Positions 16,757 to 24,942 of a stretch of 25,487 bases of DNA are shown here, piece by piece (the stretch's first letter is position 1; each line of letters opens with the position of its first letter). This DNA is from an uncultured Sphingobacteriales bacterium (GTDB lineage Bacteria > Bacteroidota > Bacteroidia > Chitinophagales > Chitinophagaceae). A program made the position numbers and the translations under genes. The notes beneath the pieces were generated by a model. It was given only the letters and a program-made list of their open reading frames with translations. It ran no database searches and was not told where the DNA came from. The stretch lies in the NCBI GenBank assembly GCA_946479435.1, contig CAMLFX010000040.1:1-25487 (forward strand), given 5' to 3'.

Positions 16757-17728
16757 ATGAAAGGGATATCAGTCATTATATGTTGTTATAACAGTGAAAA
16801 GCTGATAGACATGTCATTGGCCTATCTCGCAAAACAGCAAACTGAAACCTTACCGGCATGGGAGATAGTTCTGGTGAATAATAACAGTAAGGATAATACA
16901 ACTTCAGTTGCTGAAAATTATTGGAAAAGTACAAAACTCGATACACCACTTAGAATAATACAGGAAAATAAGCAAGGCCTCATACACGCAAGGAAGACAG
17001 GCATTATGAGCGTGCAATATGATTTGATCGTGTTTTGCGATGATGATAATTTTCTTGCACCAAACTATCTTGAAAAGGCCTGGCAAATAATGAATGCACA
17101 TCCGGAAGTAGGTATTTTGGGTGGTGAATCAAAAGGTTATTTTACATCTCCGGAACCTGAATGGTTGCCGCAGATGTATTCGGCATATGCATTAGGTAAG
17201 CAATATGCTACAACTGGCGATGTAACTGCTACAAAAGGGCAGGTATGGGGTGCAGGCATGGTGTCGCAAACAAAGCTTTTGCAGCAAATATTCAACGAAG
17301 AATTTATTACTACAGGCAGGAGCGGTAAAAATCTTGCATCGGGCGATGATACGGAAATATGTTATAAGGCTATTTTAAAAGGGTATCATATTTATTACGA
17401 TGAGTCTTTGAAATTGCAGCATTATATAACTCCTTCGAGGCTTACCTGGGAATATGCTATAAGATTATCGAAAGGACACATTCATACATTGATAAACATG
17501 ATCAGTTTAAGGCGCGAAGCCGTAGAGAAGATCAATGAGAGCAATAGAGCTTCTTTCAAAGACCTTTTATATGCTATACGCTACACGTTTAAGCCTCAGT
17601 ATCTTTTTAAGATGAGAAGTATAAAAAATCTGAAAGATCACGAAGGGGATTTTAAATATTGGAAAGCTTATTTCGACCTTTACTATATTTATATATTATT
17701 GAGAAAGAAAATACTGAAACTGAATTGA
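16757..17728 (+). CDS. GT2 family glycosyltransferase (first of three in tandem)
   Basis: This is an inverting GT-A-fold enzyme that would transfer a sugar from a nucleotide donor on the cytoplasmic face. The chosen ATG at 16757 starts directly on the core strand (MKGISVIICCYN), one base after the preceding stop, giving 323 residues. An ATG at 16739 would add six residues and overlap the previous gene by 17 bases, which seems less likely. The metal-binding motif is FCDDDNFL and a later acidic motif is SGDDTEICYKAI, the likely catalytic base region. A long C-terminal extension (about 215-323) has an amphipathic, basic character (YAIRYTFKPQYLFKMRSIKN) that may associate with the membrane. The specificity is unknown. 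Confidence 0.9.
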   Translation: MKGISVIICCYNSEKLIDMSLAYLAKQQTETLPAWEIVLVNNNSKDNTTSVAENYWKSTKLDTPLRIIQENKQGLIHARKTGIMSVQYDLIVFCDDDNFLAPNYLEKAWQIMNAHPEVGILGGESKGYFTSPEPEWLPQMYSAYALGKQYATTGDVTATKGQVWGAGMVSQTKLLQQIFNEEFITTGRSGKNLASGDDTEICYKAILKGYHIYYDESLKLQHYITPSRLTWEYAIRLSKGHIHTLINMISLRREAVEKINESNRASFKDLLYAIRYTFKPQYLFKMRSIKNLKDHEGDFKYWKAYFDLYYIYILLRKKILKLN

Positions 17729-18708
17729 TGCTACCTAAGATTTCCATAATAACACCATCGTACAACCAGGGTCATTTCATTGAAGAAACGATTACTTCAG
17801 TTTTAGATCAGGGTTATCCTAACCTTGAATACATTATCATGGATGGTGGCAGTAAGGATAATACTGTTGAGGTAATAAAGAAGTATGACAAGCACATTAC
17901 TTATTGGGTAAGCGAACGCGATAAAGGACAGAGTGATGCCATTAATAAAGGCTTTAAAATGGCTACGGGTGAGGTGATCAATTGGTTGAATAGTGATGAT
18001 TATTACGAAAAAGGTACTTTGAATAAAGTTGGTCAGGCATTTACTGACCCTAATGTAAATGTGTACATGGGTGTGAGCAGAGTATTTGGTAATAAAGGTG
18101 AATACAAAACAAAAGGTACAGACGTATACTTTGGAAACCTTGAAAAAACAATTGGCTGGGCTAGGATAGACCAACCTGAAACATTTTTCAGGAAGAGCTG
18201 TTTAGATACTGTTGGCTATGCCGATGAACAATTCCATTATGTAATGGATAAAGAGCTTTGGATACGCTATCTTATAAAATATGGTCTCAATAATATTAAG
18301 AAAACTAACGAACTACTTACACACTTCCGTATACACGATGATTCAAAGACCAATTCATTTGGTTTAAAGTTCAATAAAGAATCGTTACAGTTATACCAGG
18401 CAATTGCAGAGGTAGGTGGCTCTAAGTTCTCAAATATACCTCTATGGCCTGCCGAGAAATTGCAACTGGGTTTCAAGAATAAGTACACAATTCAAAAAGA
18501 GCAGGCGGATAAGATCCTTAATTATAATGTCTACTATATCTTCTTAGAAAGATATGCACAGGATAATTATAAAGATGCTAAAGAATTGATACCTTTTATA
18601 GATGAGCAGTTGTTGAAGAATGAGGACTTAGCGCATTATAAAGATGTAAAGCGTAGGATGAAAATGCCCGTCATATTGAAGAAACTGTATAACAAGATAA
18701 GGTCTTAA
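17728..18708 (+). CDS. GT2 family glycosyltransferase (second of three)
   Basis: This 326-residue enzyme is of the WcaA-like GT2 type. The ATG at 17728 overlaps the previous stop (TGATG) and leads straight into MLPKISIITPSYNQ. An upstream in-frame ATG at 17659 would add a hydrophobic leader that is simply the neighbouring gene read in another frame, so I reject it. Key motifs are MDGGSKDNT, the metal-binding NSDDYY, and RIDQPETFFRKSCL with DKELWIRYL as the acceptor-side and base region. The C-terminal ~100 residues are helical and charged. Its stop overlaps the next ATG by one base (TAATG), in line with a coupled operon. Confidence 0.9.
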   Translation: MLPKISIITPSYNQGHFIEETITSVLDQGYPNLEYIIMDGGSKDNTVEVIKKYDKHITYWVSERDKGQSDAINKGFKMATGEVINWLNSDDYYEKGTLNKVGQAFTDPNVNVYMGVSRVFGNKGEYKTKGTDVYFGNLEKTIGWARIDQPETFFRKSCLDTVGYADEQFHYVMDKELWIRYLIKYGLNNIKKTNELLTHFRIHDDSKTNSFGLKFNKESLQLYQAIAEVGGSKFSNIPLWPAEKLQLGFKNKYTIQKEQADKILNYNVYYIFLERYAQDNYKDAKELIPFIDEQLLKNEDLAHYKDVKRRMKMPVILKKLYNKIRS

Positions 18709-19595
18709 TGAGAGCCTCTGTAGTTATACCATCATATAATGGGGGCGATAAATTCCCCGATGCACTGCAAGCACTGACAAAGCAAACAGTAAAAGATTTT
18801 GAAGTTATCCTTATTTTGGATGGCTCAAAAGACGATTCTGCAAGAATTGCCAATTCAAATCCCTGGATGCTTGAAAACCTGGTTGTGATAGATCAGGAAA
18901 ACAAAGGACGTTCAGGTGCAAGAAATGCCGGTGTTGCGAAAACAAATTCTGATATACTTATATTCATTGATGATGATGTGGTTGCTTATCCTGATTTTAT
19001 CGAGAAGCACATTGCCGCACAAAAAGAGCAGGATATTGTTGTCGGTATATTAGAGCCCGATGATAAGCTGGCTAAGGATAAAGACTTTGTAAAGTTCTGT
19101 TCTTACATGAATGATAAATGGAATGATGGGTCGTTCCACAATGAAAAAGCAAAGCAAGAGATAACCTATATAACAGCGGCCAATTTTTCTATAAAAAAAT
19201 CATTATTTGATAGTGTAGGTGGCTTTGATGAACGCCTGCGTGATGCGGAAGATTTTGATATGGCACTTAAGCTAAAAGCCCAAGGCTATAAGATAAGTTT
19301 AGATCCTCATATCGTTGCACGGCATATGATATTCGGTTCTTTTACGCAATACATGAACCGTATGAAAGAATATGGTAAAGCGCGTGAAAGATTAGTAGAA
19401 GTAAACCCACTGGCAGGGGAATTCTTTAAAAAGAACGAGCATACATTTTCATTTTCTAAAAAAGCATTTTTCTATATGTTTTCTTTCAACTTCTGGCCCA
19501 AGCTGGCAGATAAGAAAATGCTGATGTTCATACCTCCGCACTTACGCTACAAGATGTACGATTATATGCTGACAGCGAATACTATATTCCGCTAA
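18708..19595 (+). CDS. GT2 family glycosyltransferase (third of three)
   Basis: This 295-residue GT2 enzyme has the N-terminal strand ASVVIPSYNGG, a donor-binding segment LILDGSKDDS, GRSGARNAGV, the DDD metal motif FIDDDVVAY and the base region FDERLRDAEDFDMALKLKAQG. This pattern is typical of chain-extending transferases in capsule clusters. It starts on the overlapping stop codon of its neighbour. It is the last gene of the rightward operon, and its final 4 bases overlap the end of the convergent GT2 gene. No hairpin terminator is visible, so transcription of the two strands may run into each other. Confidence 0.9.
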   Translation: MRASVVIPSYNGGDKFPDALQALTKQTVKDFEVILILDGSKDDSARIANSNPWMLENLVVIDQENKGRSGARNAGVAKTNSDILIFIDDDVVAYPDFIEKHIAAQKEQDIVVGILEPDDKLAKDKDFVKFCSYMNDKWNDGSFHNEKAKQEITYITAANFSIKKSLFDSVGGFDERLRDAEDFDMALKLKAQGYKISLDPHIVARHMIFGSFTQYMNRMKEYGKARERLVEVNPLAGEFFKKNEHTFSFSKKAFFYMFSFNFWPKLADKKMLMFIPPHLRYKMYDYMLTANTIFR

Positions 19596-20584
19596 GCATT
19601 CTTTTTACCAAAGAATATTTCTTTCGCTCCTTCGTACACCAATGGCTCTTTACGGCTATTATATGCACGTGGATATTTTACTATATCTCTAAACAAGTAG
19701 GGAAATATCTTAGTGTAGCACTTTCTGTATTGTTTATTTATTGCTTTGTTAGCACCTCTTGCAAGTGGCGATGTAATAGCGTAGTAAAACACATTGAGGT
19801 AGGTGAGTAGTATGTACGATATATAGCTACCAATACCGCGCTTATACCATACTAATGATAATGATAGTTTCGATTGTACAAACATCTGCTCTCTTGGTGC
19901 GCTCTTGCCACCCAGGTGTATAGTTTCTGCGTATGGATAATAATATATCTTGAAATGCTTGTTGATACGTTCCCTGCACCATTCAGTTTCTTCGCAGTAA
20001 AGAAAAAAATCAGGATCAAAGCCTTTTACTTTTTCTACAACCTTTTTGTGTAGCAACATAAAAGCTCCAGAAATATCGCCCACTGCCATTGGCCTGTCCG
20101 GTTCTTTATATTTATTTGCAACGCCAAGAAGCTTAAATAAAACAGGGTTATTGCTAATGAAATAATTCCAAACAGTATTCTTTACAAAAGGGTAGAATGA
20201 ATGCTGGTGACTGCCATCTTCATTTAGTAAACGGCATCCTACCATACCTACATTCTCTTCTTGTTTTTCTTCAATGAAAGCAAGGCATTTTTGCAAGCAA
20301 TCGTCTTTTACTATGGTATCTGAATTAAGGAGTAAAATGTATTCACCCTTGGCATGTTCCATGCCCAAATTGTTTGCCCGCCCAAAGCCTATATTTTCTT
20401 GTGAAAGGAGATAAATAATATCCGGGAAATGTTGAAACAAACCGTGTCTGTAGTCTTCTTTAGGGGCATTGTCCACCACAATTACTTCATACTGTATATT
20501 TCCTGCAGTCCTTTTTATACTGTTTATGCAATCTATAGTGAGCTGGTAGGTATTGAAATTGATGATGACAATAGATAATTGCAT
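19592..20584 (-). CDS. GT2 family glycosyltransferase, WbbL/rhamnosyltransferase-like, on the opposite strand
   Basis: This 330-residue enzyme begins LSIVIINFNTY and has VIVVDNAPKE, the segment NIGFGRANNLGM, the metal motif LLNSDTIV, GDISGAFMLLHKK and CEETEWCRER. This pattern is found in WbbL-type rhamnosyl- or fucosyl-transferases that act early on the lipid carrier. After the catalytic core a hydrophobic stretch (about 255-275) and a basic tail suggest membrane attachment. It is the only glycosyltransferase in the window transcribed leftward and has its own candidate promoter upstream. Its reversed position, with a 4-base convergent overlap, suggests a later insertion or rearrangement into the cluster. 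The donor sugar cannot be told, though a 6-deoxy sugar such as L-fucose from fcl would fit the family. Confidence 0.88.
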   Translation of the reverse strand: MQLSIVIINFNTYQLTIDCINSIKRTAGNIQYEVIVVDNAPKEDYRHGLFQHFPDIIYLLSQENIGFGRANNLGMEHAKGEYILLLNSDTIVKDDCLQKCLAFIEEKQEENVGMVGCRLLNEDGSHQHSFYPFVKNTVWNYFISNNPVLFKLLGVANKYKEPDRPMAVGDISGAFMLLHKKVVEKVKGFDPDFFLYCEETEWCRERINKHFKIYYYPYAETIHLGGKSAPREQMFVQSKLSLSLVWYKRGIGSYISYILLTYLNVFYYAITSPLARGANKAINKQYRKCYTKIFPYLFRDIVKYPRAYNSRKEPLVYEGAKEIFFGKKNA

Positions 20585-20604
20585 GCCTTATGCCGGATTT
20601 GTCT

Positions 20605-20636
20605 TAAAGATAGTCGTACACGGCAAATCATGCAAA
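20605..20636 (-). promoter_or_regulatory. candidate Bacteroidota promoter for the leftward GT2 gene
   Basis: On the minus strand TTTG (20636 to 20633) is followed by 20 bases and TATCTTTA (20612 to 20605), matching TTTG / TAnnTTTG with one mismatch. Transcription would start around 20598, about 15 bases before the ATG. It lies in the 92-base divergent gap before the aminotransferase gene, which must also hold any rightward promoter, but none is obvious there. Confidence 0.42.
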
Positions 20637-20676
20637 AATTTACTTCTCTGCTGTTTTTATATTAATATTGTTCATC

Positions 20677-21828
20677 ATGCCTGTCAATCAAAACATAAGG
20701 AATATTGCTATCTCTACACCAAATATGGGCAAAGAAGAATGGGAAGCGTTAAAGGAACCTATATATAGCGGATGGATAACACAAGGGCCCAAGGTTAAAG
20801 AATTTGAAGGCCTGTTTGCACAGCTACATGGTGTAAAGCATGCTTTAGCAGTTTCTAATTGTACTACTGCCTTGCATTTGGCTTTAGTAGCGCTTGGTGT
20901 TAGTGAAGGCGACGAAGTGATAGTGCCTGCATTTACCTGGGTAGCAACCGCCAATGTAATAGAGTATTGCAGAGCAAAGCCTGTATTTATAGATATTGAC
21001 CCCAAAACATTTAATATCGATATCGATCAACTGAAGCAAAAACTAACATCCAAAACCAAAGCTATAATTCCCGTACATCTTTTTGGTTTGTGTGCTAATA
21101 TAACTGCTGTCAAAGATCTTGCCCCAAATGTAAAGATCATTGAAGATGCAGCTTGCGCATCGGGCGCAGGTATTAATGGAAGTTTTGCGGGCAGCATGGG
21201 CGATATAGGTTGTTTCTCATTTCATCCGCGCAAATCGGTTACCACAGGCGAAGGTGGTATGCTGACCACTAATGATGATGATCTGGCAGAACTTATGAAC
21301 AAGCTGCGTAATCATGGAGCATCTATATCAGAAGAGCAAAGACATCATGGGCCACAGCCATATATTTTACCTGCATTCGATGTGGTAGGATACAACTATC
21401 GTATGACTGACCTGCAAGGTGCTGTTGGTGTTGTGCAATTGAAAAAGCTTGAATCATTCATAGATGAAAGAAAAGAATGGGCTGAATATTATAATGATCA
21501 ATTAAAAGATATTGAATGGTTACAATTACCGGTATACAGTGCAGAATATAAGCATGGCTGGCAGTCTTATGTGCTCATGATAGATGAAGCCAAAGCCCCC
21601 ATGAAACGCAATGAGTTGATGCAATACCTGCACAAGAATGGTGTAAGTACAAGACCAGGCACACACGCAGTGCATATGTTGGGTTTCTATGCAAATAAGT
21701 ATGGTATTAGTCCAACTGATTTTCCTAATGCGTATGCTGCTAACGAATATTCTATGTCGATACCCTTGCATAATAAGATGACGGCAGAAGATTATGAGTA
21801 TATTGTAGGGTTGATCAAAGGTTTATAG
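20677..21828 (+). CDS. DegT/DnrJ/EryC1 family nucleotide-sugar aminotransferase
   Basis: This PLP-dependent enzyme would aminate a keto-sugar nucleotide, with glutamate as the usual amino donor. It keeps the full catalytic set: Asp157 (KIIEDAAC) and the Schiff-base Lys186 (SFHPRKSVTTGEGG), with the phosphate loop around NCTTALHLA (61-69). The ATG at 20677 gives 383 residues. A TTG three codons upstream is possible but unnecessary. The opening with PNMGKEEWEALKEPIYSGW and GPKVKEFE is the pattern of perosamine-synthase-type (PerA) and bacillosamine-type 4-aminotransferases. Because gmd supplies GDP-4-keto-6-deoxymannose, GDP-perosamine is a reasonable candidate product, but a UDP-linked amino sugar is equally allowed. 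The next gene begins one base after the stop. Confidence 0.88.
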   Translation: MPVNQNIRNIAISTPNMGKEEWEALKEPIYSGWITQGPKVKEFEGLFAQLHGVKHALAVSNCTTALHLALVALGVSEGDEVIVPAFTWVATANVIEYCRAKPVFIDIDPKTFNIDIDQLKQKLTSKTKAIIPVHLFGLCANITAVKDLAPNVKIIEDAACASGAGINGSFAGSMGDIGCFSFHPRKSVTTGEGGMLTTNDDDLAELMNKLRNHGASISEEQRHHGPQPYILPAFDVVGYNYRMTDLQGAVGVVQLKKLESFIDERKEWAEYYNDQLKDIEWLQLPVYSAEYKHGWQSYVLMIDEAKAPMKRNELMQYLHKNGVSTRPGTHAVHMLGFYANKYGISPTDFPNAYAANEYSMSIPLHNKMTAEDYEYIVGLIKGL

Positions 21829-21829
21829 C

Positions 21830-23719
21830 ATGTGCGGCATTGCCGGGATATTTAATTTAAATGGTGCGCAGGTTTCACTGAATGCCATTCAGAAAATGGG
21901 CGATGTACTGGCACATCGCGGCCCTGATGGTGAAGGGTATTTTGTTGAGAACAATATTGGTTTTGCACACAGAAGACTGGCAATAATAGATACTTCTGAT
22001 CTTGGCAGCCAACCTATGACATCCCTTAATGATGAATGGGTTGTTGTATTCAATGGCTGCATTTACAATTTTCATTCACTTAGAAAGAAGCTGCAAAGTA
22101 TTGGTCATTCATTTACTTCGCAAACAGATACAGAAGTTATAGTTGAAGGTTTAGCGGCATATGGACCATCTTTCTTTACGCAGCTAAATGGCATGTTTGC
22201 CGTTGCTGCCTGGAATAAGAAAGAGCAGGCTCTATATCTCAGCCGCGATCGTTTTGGGGTAAAGCCTTTATATTATTGGTTTAGTGGTAAGGCAATTGTC
22301 TTTGCATCTGAAATAAAAAGCATTCTAACACATCCCGACTATAAAATAGGGGTCGATCATGATGCACTTAACCAATACTTCACTTTCCAGAACGTATTTA
22401 CCTATAATACATTGTTCCAGGGCATACACATGTTGCCCCCTGCTAATACCATTAAATTAACTAGCGAGACAAGCAATATCCACCATCACTGCTGGTGGGA
22501 TTATGATTTTACTAATACCGATGAAACACTAAGTTTCGATGATTCTGTCGACCTGACCAGGTCAGCTTTTGAAACTGCTGTATCAAGGCAACTGGTGGCC
22601 GATGTACCGGTAGGTAGCTATTTGTCCGGTGGGCTTGATTCCGGTTCTATTACAGCTATTGCGTCAAAGCAAATAAATAGGATAAATACATTTACTGCAG
22701 GGTTTGATATGTCGCGCGTTACAGGTGTAGAAGCCAACTATGACGAGCGAAGGGATGCGGAGATAATGTCGAACTACCTGAATACTCAGCACTACGAGCA
22801 GGTAATAAATGCCGGCGATCTTAAATGGTCTCTACCACGTCTTGTATGGCATTTGGAAGATCTGAGGGTGGGTATGAGTTATCCCAACTATTACATAAGT
22901 GGTTTGGCATCTAAGTTTGTAAAGGTATGCCTGGCAGGTACAGGGGGTGATGAATTATATGGTGGGTATCCGTGGCGGTATTATCGTGTCTTTAGATCGC
23001 TGAATCAGGCAGAGTTCTTTAGTGATTATTATAATTTCTGGCAAAGGCTGGTGAATGATGATGATAAAAAATTGCTTTTCAATGCGAAAACGCTAAAGAA
23101 TATAGATATAGAAGCCCCGCGCAAGGTTTTTAAAAGTGTCTTCACTTTCAATGATAATTTAAAGTATGATAGCCCTGAGCAGCATATAGCCAATAGTCTT
23201 TATTTCGAGATCAAGACATTTTTGCCAGGGTTGCTTTTGGTTGGCGATAAGCTCTCTATGGCGCATGGCCTGGAAGAGCGCTTTCCATTCCTTGATAATG
23301 ACCTGGTTTATATAGCTCAAAAGATACCTGTGAGGCATAAACTGGCCAATCTGCAGCAAATGATGCGTATTGATGAAAATGAGTTTGGCAACAAATTCAA
23401 CAAATACCGCGAATTTGATAATGGGAAGAATGTGTTGCGGAATGCCATGAAAACCTTCCTCCCTGAAGCAGTTATTACACGCAAAAAACAAGGTTTTTCA
23501 GCGCCTGATGAAAGTTGGTACCGTGGCGAAAATGCAAAATATATAAGAGAACTGTTACTGCATAAGAATACTGCAAGTGCCGAATTCATTAATCCTGAAT
23601 ATATGGAGCGCATTATCAGGGAGCATACTGAGCAGCATATTAACCACCGTTTGCTGATATGGTCTTTCCTGTGCTTTGAATGGTGGTGTAAGATATTCCT
23701 GCATAACGAAAAGATATAA
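21830..23719 (+). CDS. asnB: asparagine synthase-type (AsnB) glutamine amidotransferase
   Basis: This 629-residue enzyme has two domains. The N-terminal class II glutaminase starts with the catalytic Cys2 (MCGIAGIF, Met removed), with Arg49 region HRRLAIID, NG at 75-76 and Asp100. The C-terminal ATP-pyrophosphatase domain has the PP-loop SGGLDS (266-271), the acidic loop GTGGDELYGGY and KLSMAHGLEERFPFLD. The glutaminase loop reads NGCIYN where E. coli AsnB has NGEIYN. The enzyme hydrolyses glutamine and transfers ammonia to an adenylated carboxylate. Inside sugar clusters, homologues such as WbpS are thought to amidate uronic acids, so here the acceptor may be a sugar acid, for example one derived from UDP-ManNAc. 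Plain asparagine synthesis is the alternative. Confidence 0.9.
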   Translation: MCGIAGIFNLNGAQVSLNAIQKMGDVLAHRGPDGEGYFVENNIGFAHRRLAIIDTSDLGSQPMTSLNDEWVVVFNGCIYNFHSLRKKLQSIGHSFTSQTDTEVIVEGLAAYGPSFFTQLNGMFAVAAWNKKEQALYLSRDRFGVKPLYYWFSGKAIVFASEIKSILTHPDYKIGVDHDALNQYFTFQNVFTYNTLFQGIHMLPPANTIKLTSETSNIHHHCWWDYDFTNTDETLSFDDSVDLTRSAFETAVSRQLVADVPVGSYLSGGLDSGSITAIASKQINRINTFTAGFDMSRVTGVEANYDERRDAEIMSNYLNTQHYEQVINAGDLKWSLPRLVWHLEDLRVGMSYPNYYISGLASKFVKVCLAGTGGDELYGGYPWRYYRVFRSLNQAEFFSDYYNFWQRLVNDDDKKLLFNAKTLKNIDIEAPRKVFKSVFTFNDNLKYDSPEQHIANSLYFEIKTFLPGLLLVGDKLSMAHGLEERFPFLDNDLVYIAQKIPVRHKLANLQQMMRIDENEFGNKFNKYREFDNGKNVLRNAMKTFLPEAVITRKKQGFSAPDESWYRGENAKYIRELLLHKNTASAEFINPEYMERIIREHTEQHINHRLLIWSFLCFEWWCKIFLHNEKI

Positions 23720-23765
23720 GCTTCGCCTCTTTTATCTTAAGTAAACACTTGAAAGTGGCATAAAA

Positions 23766-23789
23766 TTGAGCGATATTTGCACTGCTCAA
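23766..23789 (+). other. small inverted repeat between asnB and wecB
   Basis: TTGAGC at 23766-23771 and GCTCAA at 23784-23789 form a 6-base-pair stem around a 12-base loop in the 98-base gap between the two genes. No T-run follows, so it is not a convincing terminator. It could be an operator or chance. No clear promoter could be placed in the gap. Confidence 0.2.
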
Positions 23790-23817
23790 ATTGACGTGTC
23801 ATTGGGCGTATATTCCT

Positions 23818-24942
23818 ATGCTGATCGATATTATAGCCGGTGCGCGCCCCAATTTCATTAAAATAGCATCTATTGTGAATGCTATTGAAGCAGCACAGCA
23901 GAAAGGTAGTAATATTGAATATAGGTTAGTTCATACCGGGCAGCATTATGGTGCTAATATGAGCGATAATTTTTTCAAACACCTTCAAATACCACAGCCT
24001 CATATAAATCTAGAAGTTGGTTCAGCATCTCCTGCTACGCAAGCAGCTATGATGATGACTGGCTACGAGAAAGCGCTGGCTGAAAAGAAGCCTGACCTAA
24101 CACTAGTTGTTGGTGATGTTACCTCTACAATGGCCTGCACTATTACTGCGAAGAAAATGGGCGTGAAGGTTGCTCACCTGGAGGCAGGATTGCGCTCATT
24201 CGACATGAGCATGCCCGAAGAAATAAACAGGATGGTGACCGATTCAATAAGTGACTATTTTTTCACTACATCTGTCACTGCAGGTCAAAACCTGAAAAAC
24301 GTTGGAGTGGAAGAGGAACGGATATTCTTTGTGGGCAATACCATGATAGATACGCTACTTAGGTTTGAGTCTCAATTTAGCAGGCCGGAGTTATGGGATG
24401 AGCTTGGCCTTAATGAAAAAAAATATATAGTGCTCACGCTGCACAGGCCGGGAAATGTTGATGATATTGTTAAGCTGAAAGAATTAATAGAGCATATTGA
24501 TGCTAAAGTATACGATACGCCGGTCATTTTTCCACTGCATCCGCGTACTGCCGCCGTGTTGGAAAGCTCAGGTTTAACTACCCGAAATCTTAATATTGTA
24601 GGGCCGCTAGGATATTTAGAATTCAACCACCTGGTGAAGAATGCTATGGCCGTAATAACTGATTCGGGGGGAGTATCTGAAGAAACTACAGTTTTGAATA
24701 TTCCATGCCTTACGGTACGTTCAAATACTGAAAGGCCTGAAACGGTTGAGATAGGGACAAATGAGCTTGTAGGTGGAAGCTTAGAGGTATTATCTGCTGC
24801 TTTAAGGTTACTTTTCAGCGGCAACTGGAAAGAAGGCAAAATACCTGAGCTGTGGGATGGTATGGCTGGCCAAAGAACCATAGCTATACTCGAGCGTTTG
24901 CTTCATCATCAAAACAAAAAATATGAAACACTTGTACCGTGA
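23818..24942 (+). CDS. wecB: UDP-N-acetylglucosamine 2-epimerase, non-hydrolysing
   Basis: This cytoplasmic enzyme interconverts UDP-GlcNAc and UDP-ManNAc. The ATG at 23818 opens directly on the core strand (MLIDIIAGARPNFIKIA) and gives 374 residues, the family norm. A TTG at 23791 would add nine residues and is not favoured. Family features are HTGQHYGANMSDNFF, Asp100 (VVGDVTST), Glu122 (HLEAGLRS), Glu134/Glu135 (MPEEINR), His209 (TLHRPGNVDD), and the UDP-binding TDSGGVSEETTVLNIPCL with RPETVEIGTN. UDP-ManNAc usually goes on to ManNAcA through a WecC dehydrogenase, which is not in the window. The last 20 bases overlap the sugar transferase gene. Confidence 0.95.
   Translation: MLIDIIAGARPNFIKIASIVNAIEAAQQKGSNIEYRLVHTGQHYGANMSDNFFKHLQIPQPHINLEVGSASPATQAAMMMTGYEKALAEKKPDLTLVVGDVTSTMACTITAKKMGVKVAHLEAGLRSFDMSMPEEINRMVTDSISDYFFTTSVTAGQNLKNVGVEEERIFFVGNTMIDTLLRFESQFSRPELWDELGLNEKKYIVLTLHRPGNVDDIVKLKELIEHIDAKVYDTPVIFPLHPRTAAVLESSGLTTRNLNIVGPLGYLEFNHLVKNAMAVITDSGGVSEETTVLNIPCLTVRSNTERPETVEIGTNELVGGSLEVLSAALRLLFSGNWKEGKIPELWDGMAGQRTIAILERLLHHQNKKYETLVP

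Noticed and set aside
17659..17727. N-terminal extension of the second GT2 gene
   Set aside because: It would overlap the previous gene by 70 bases with no homology-like sequence. The ATG at 17728, overlapping the stop, fits the family start and operon style.
23741..23765. promoter for wecB in the asnB-wecB gap
   Set aside because: CACTTGAAAGTG and TATTTG elements are present, but neither spacing nor boxes fit the -33/-7 pattern well enough.
24372..24881. 169-residue open frame on the minus strand
   Set aside because: It lies wholly inside wecB, has a low-complexity Ser/Pro-rich composition and no recognisable domain. The plus strand encodes a complete, motif-rich epimerase.
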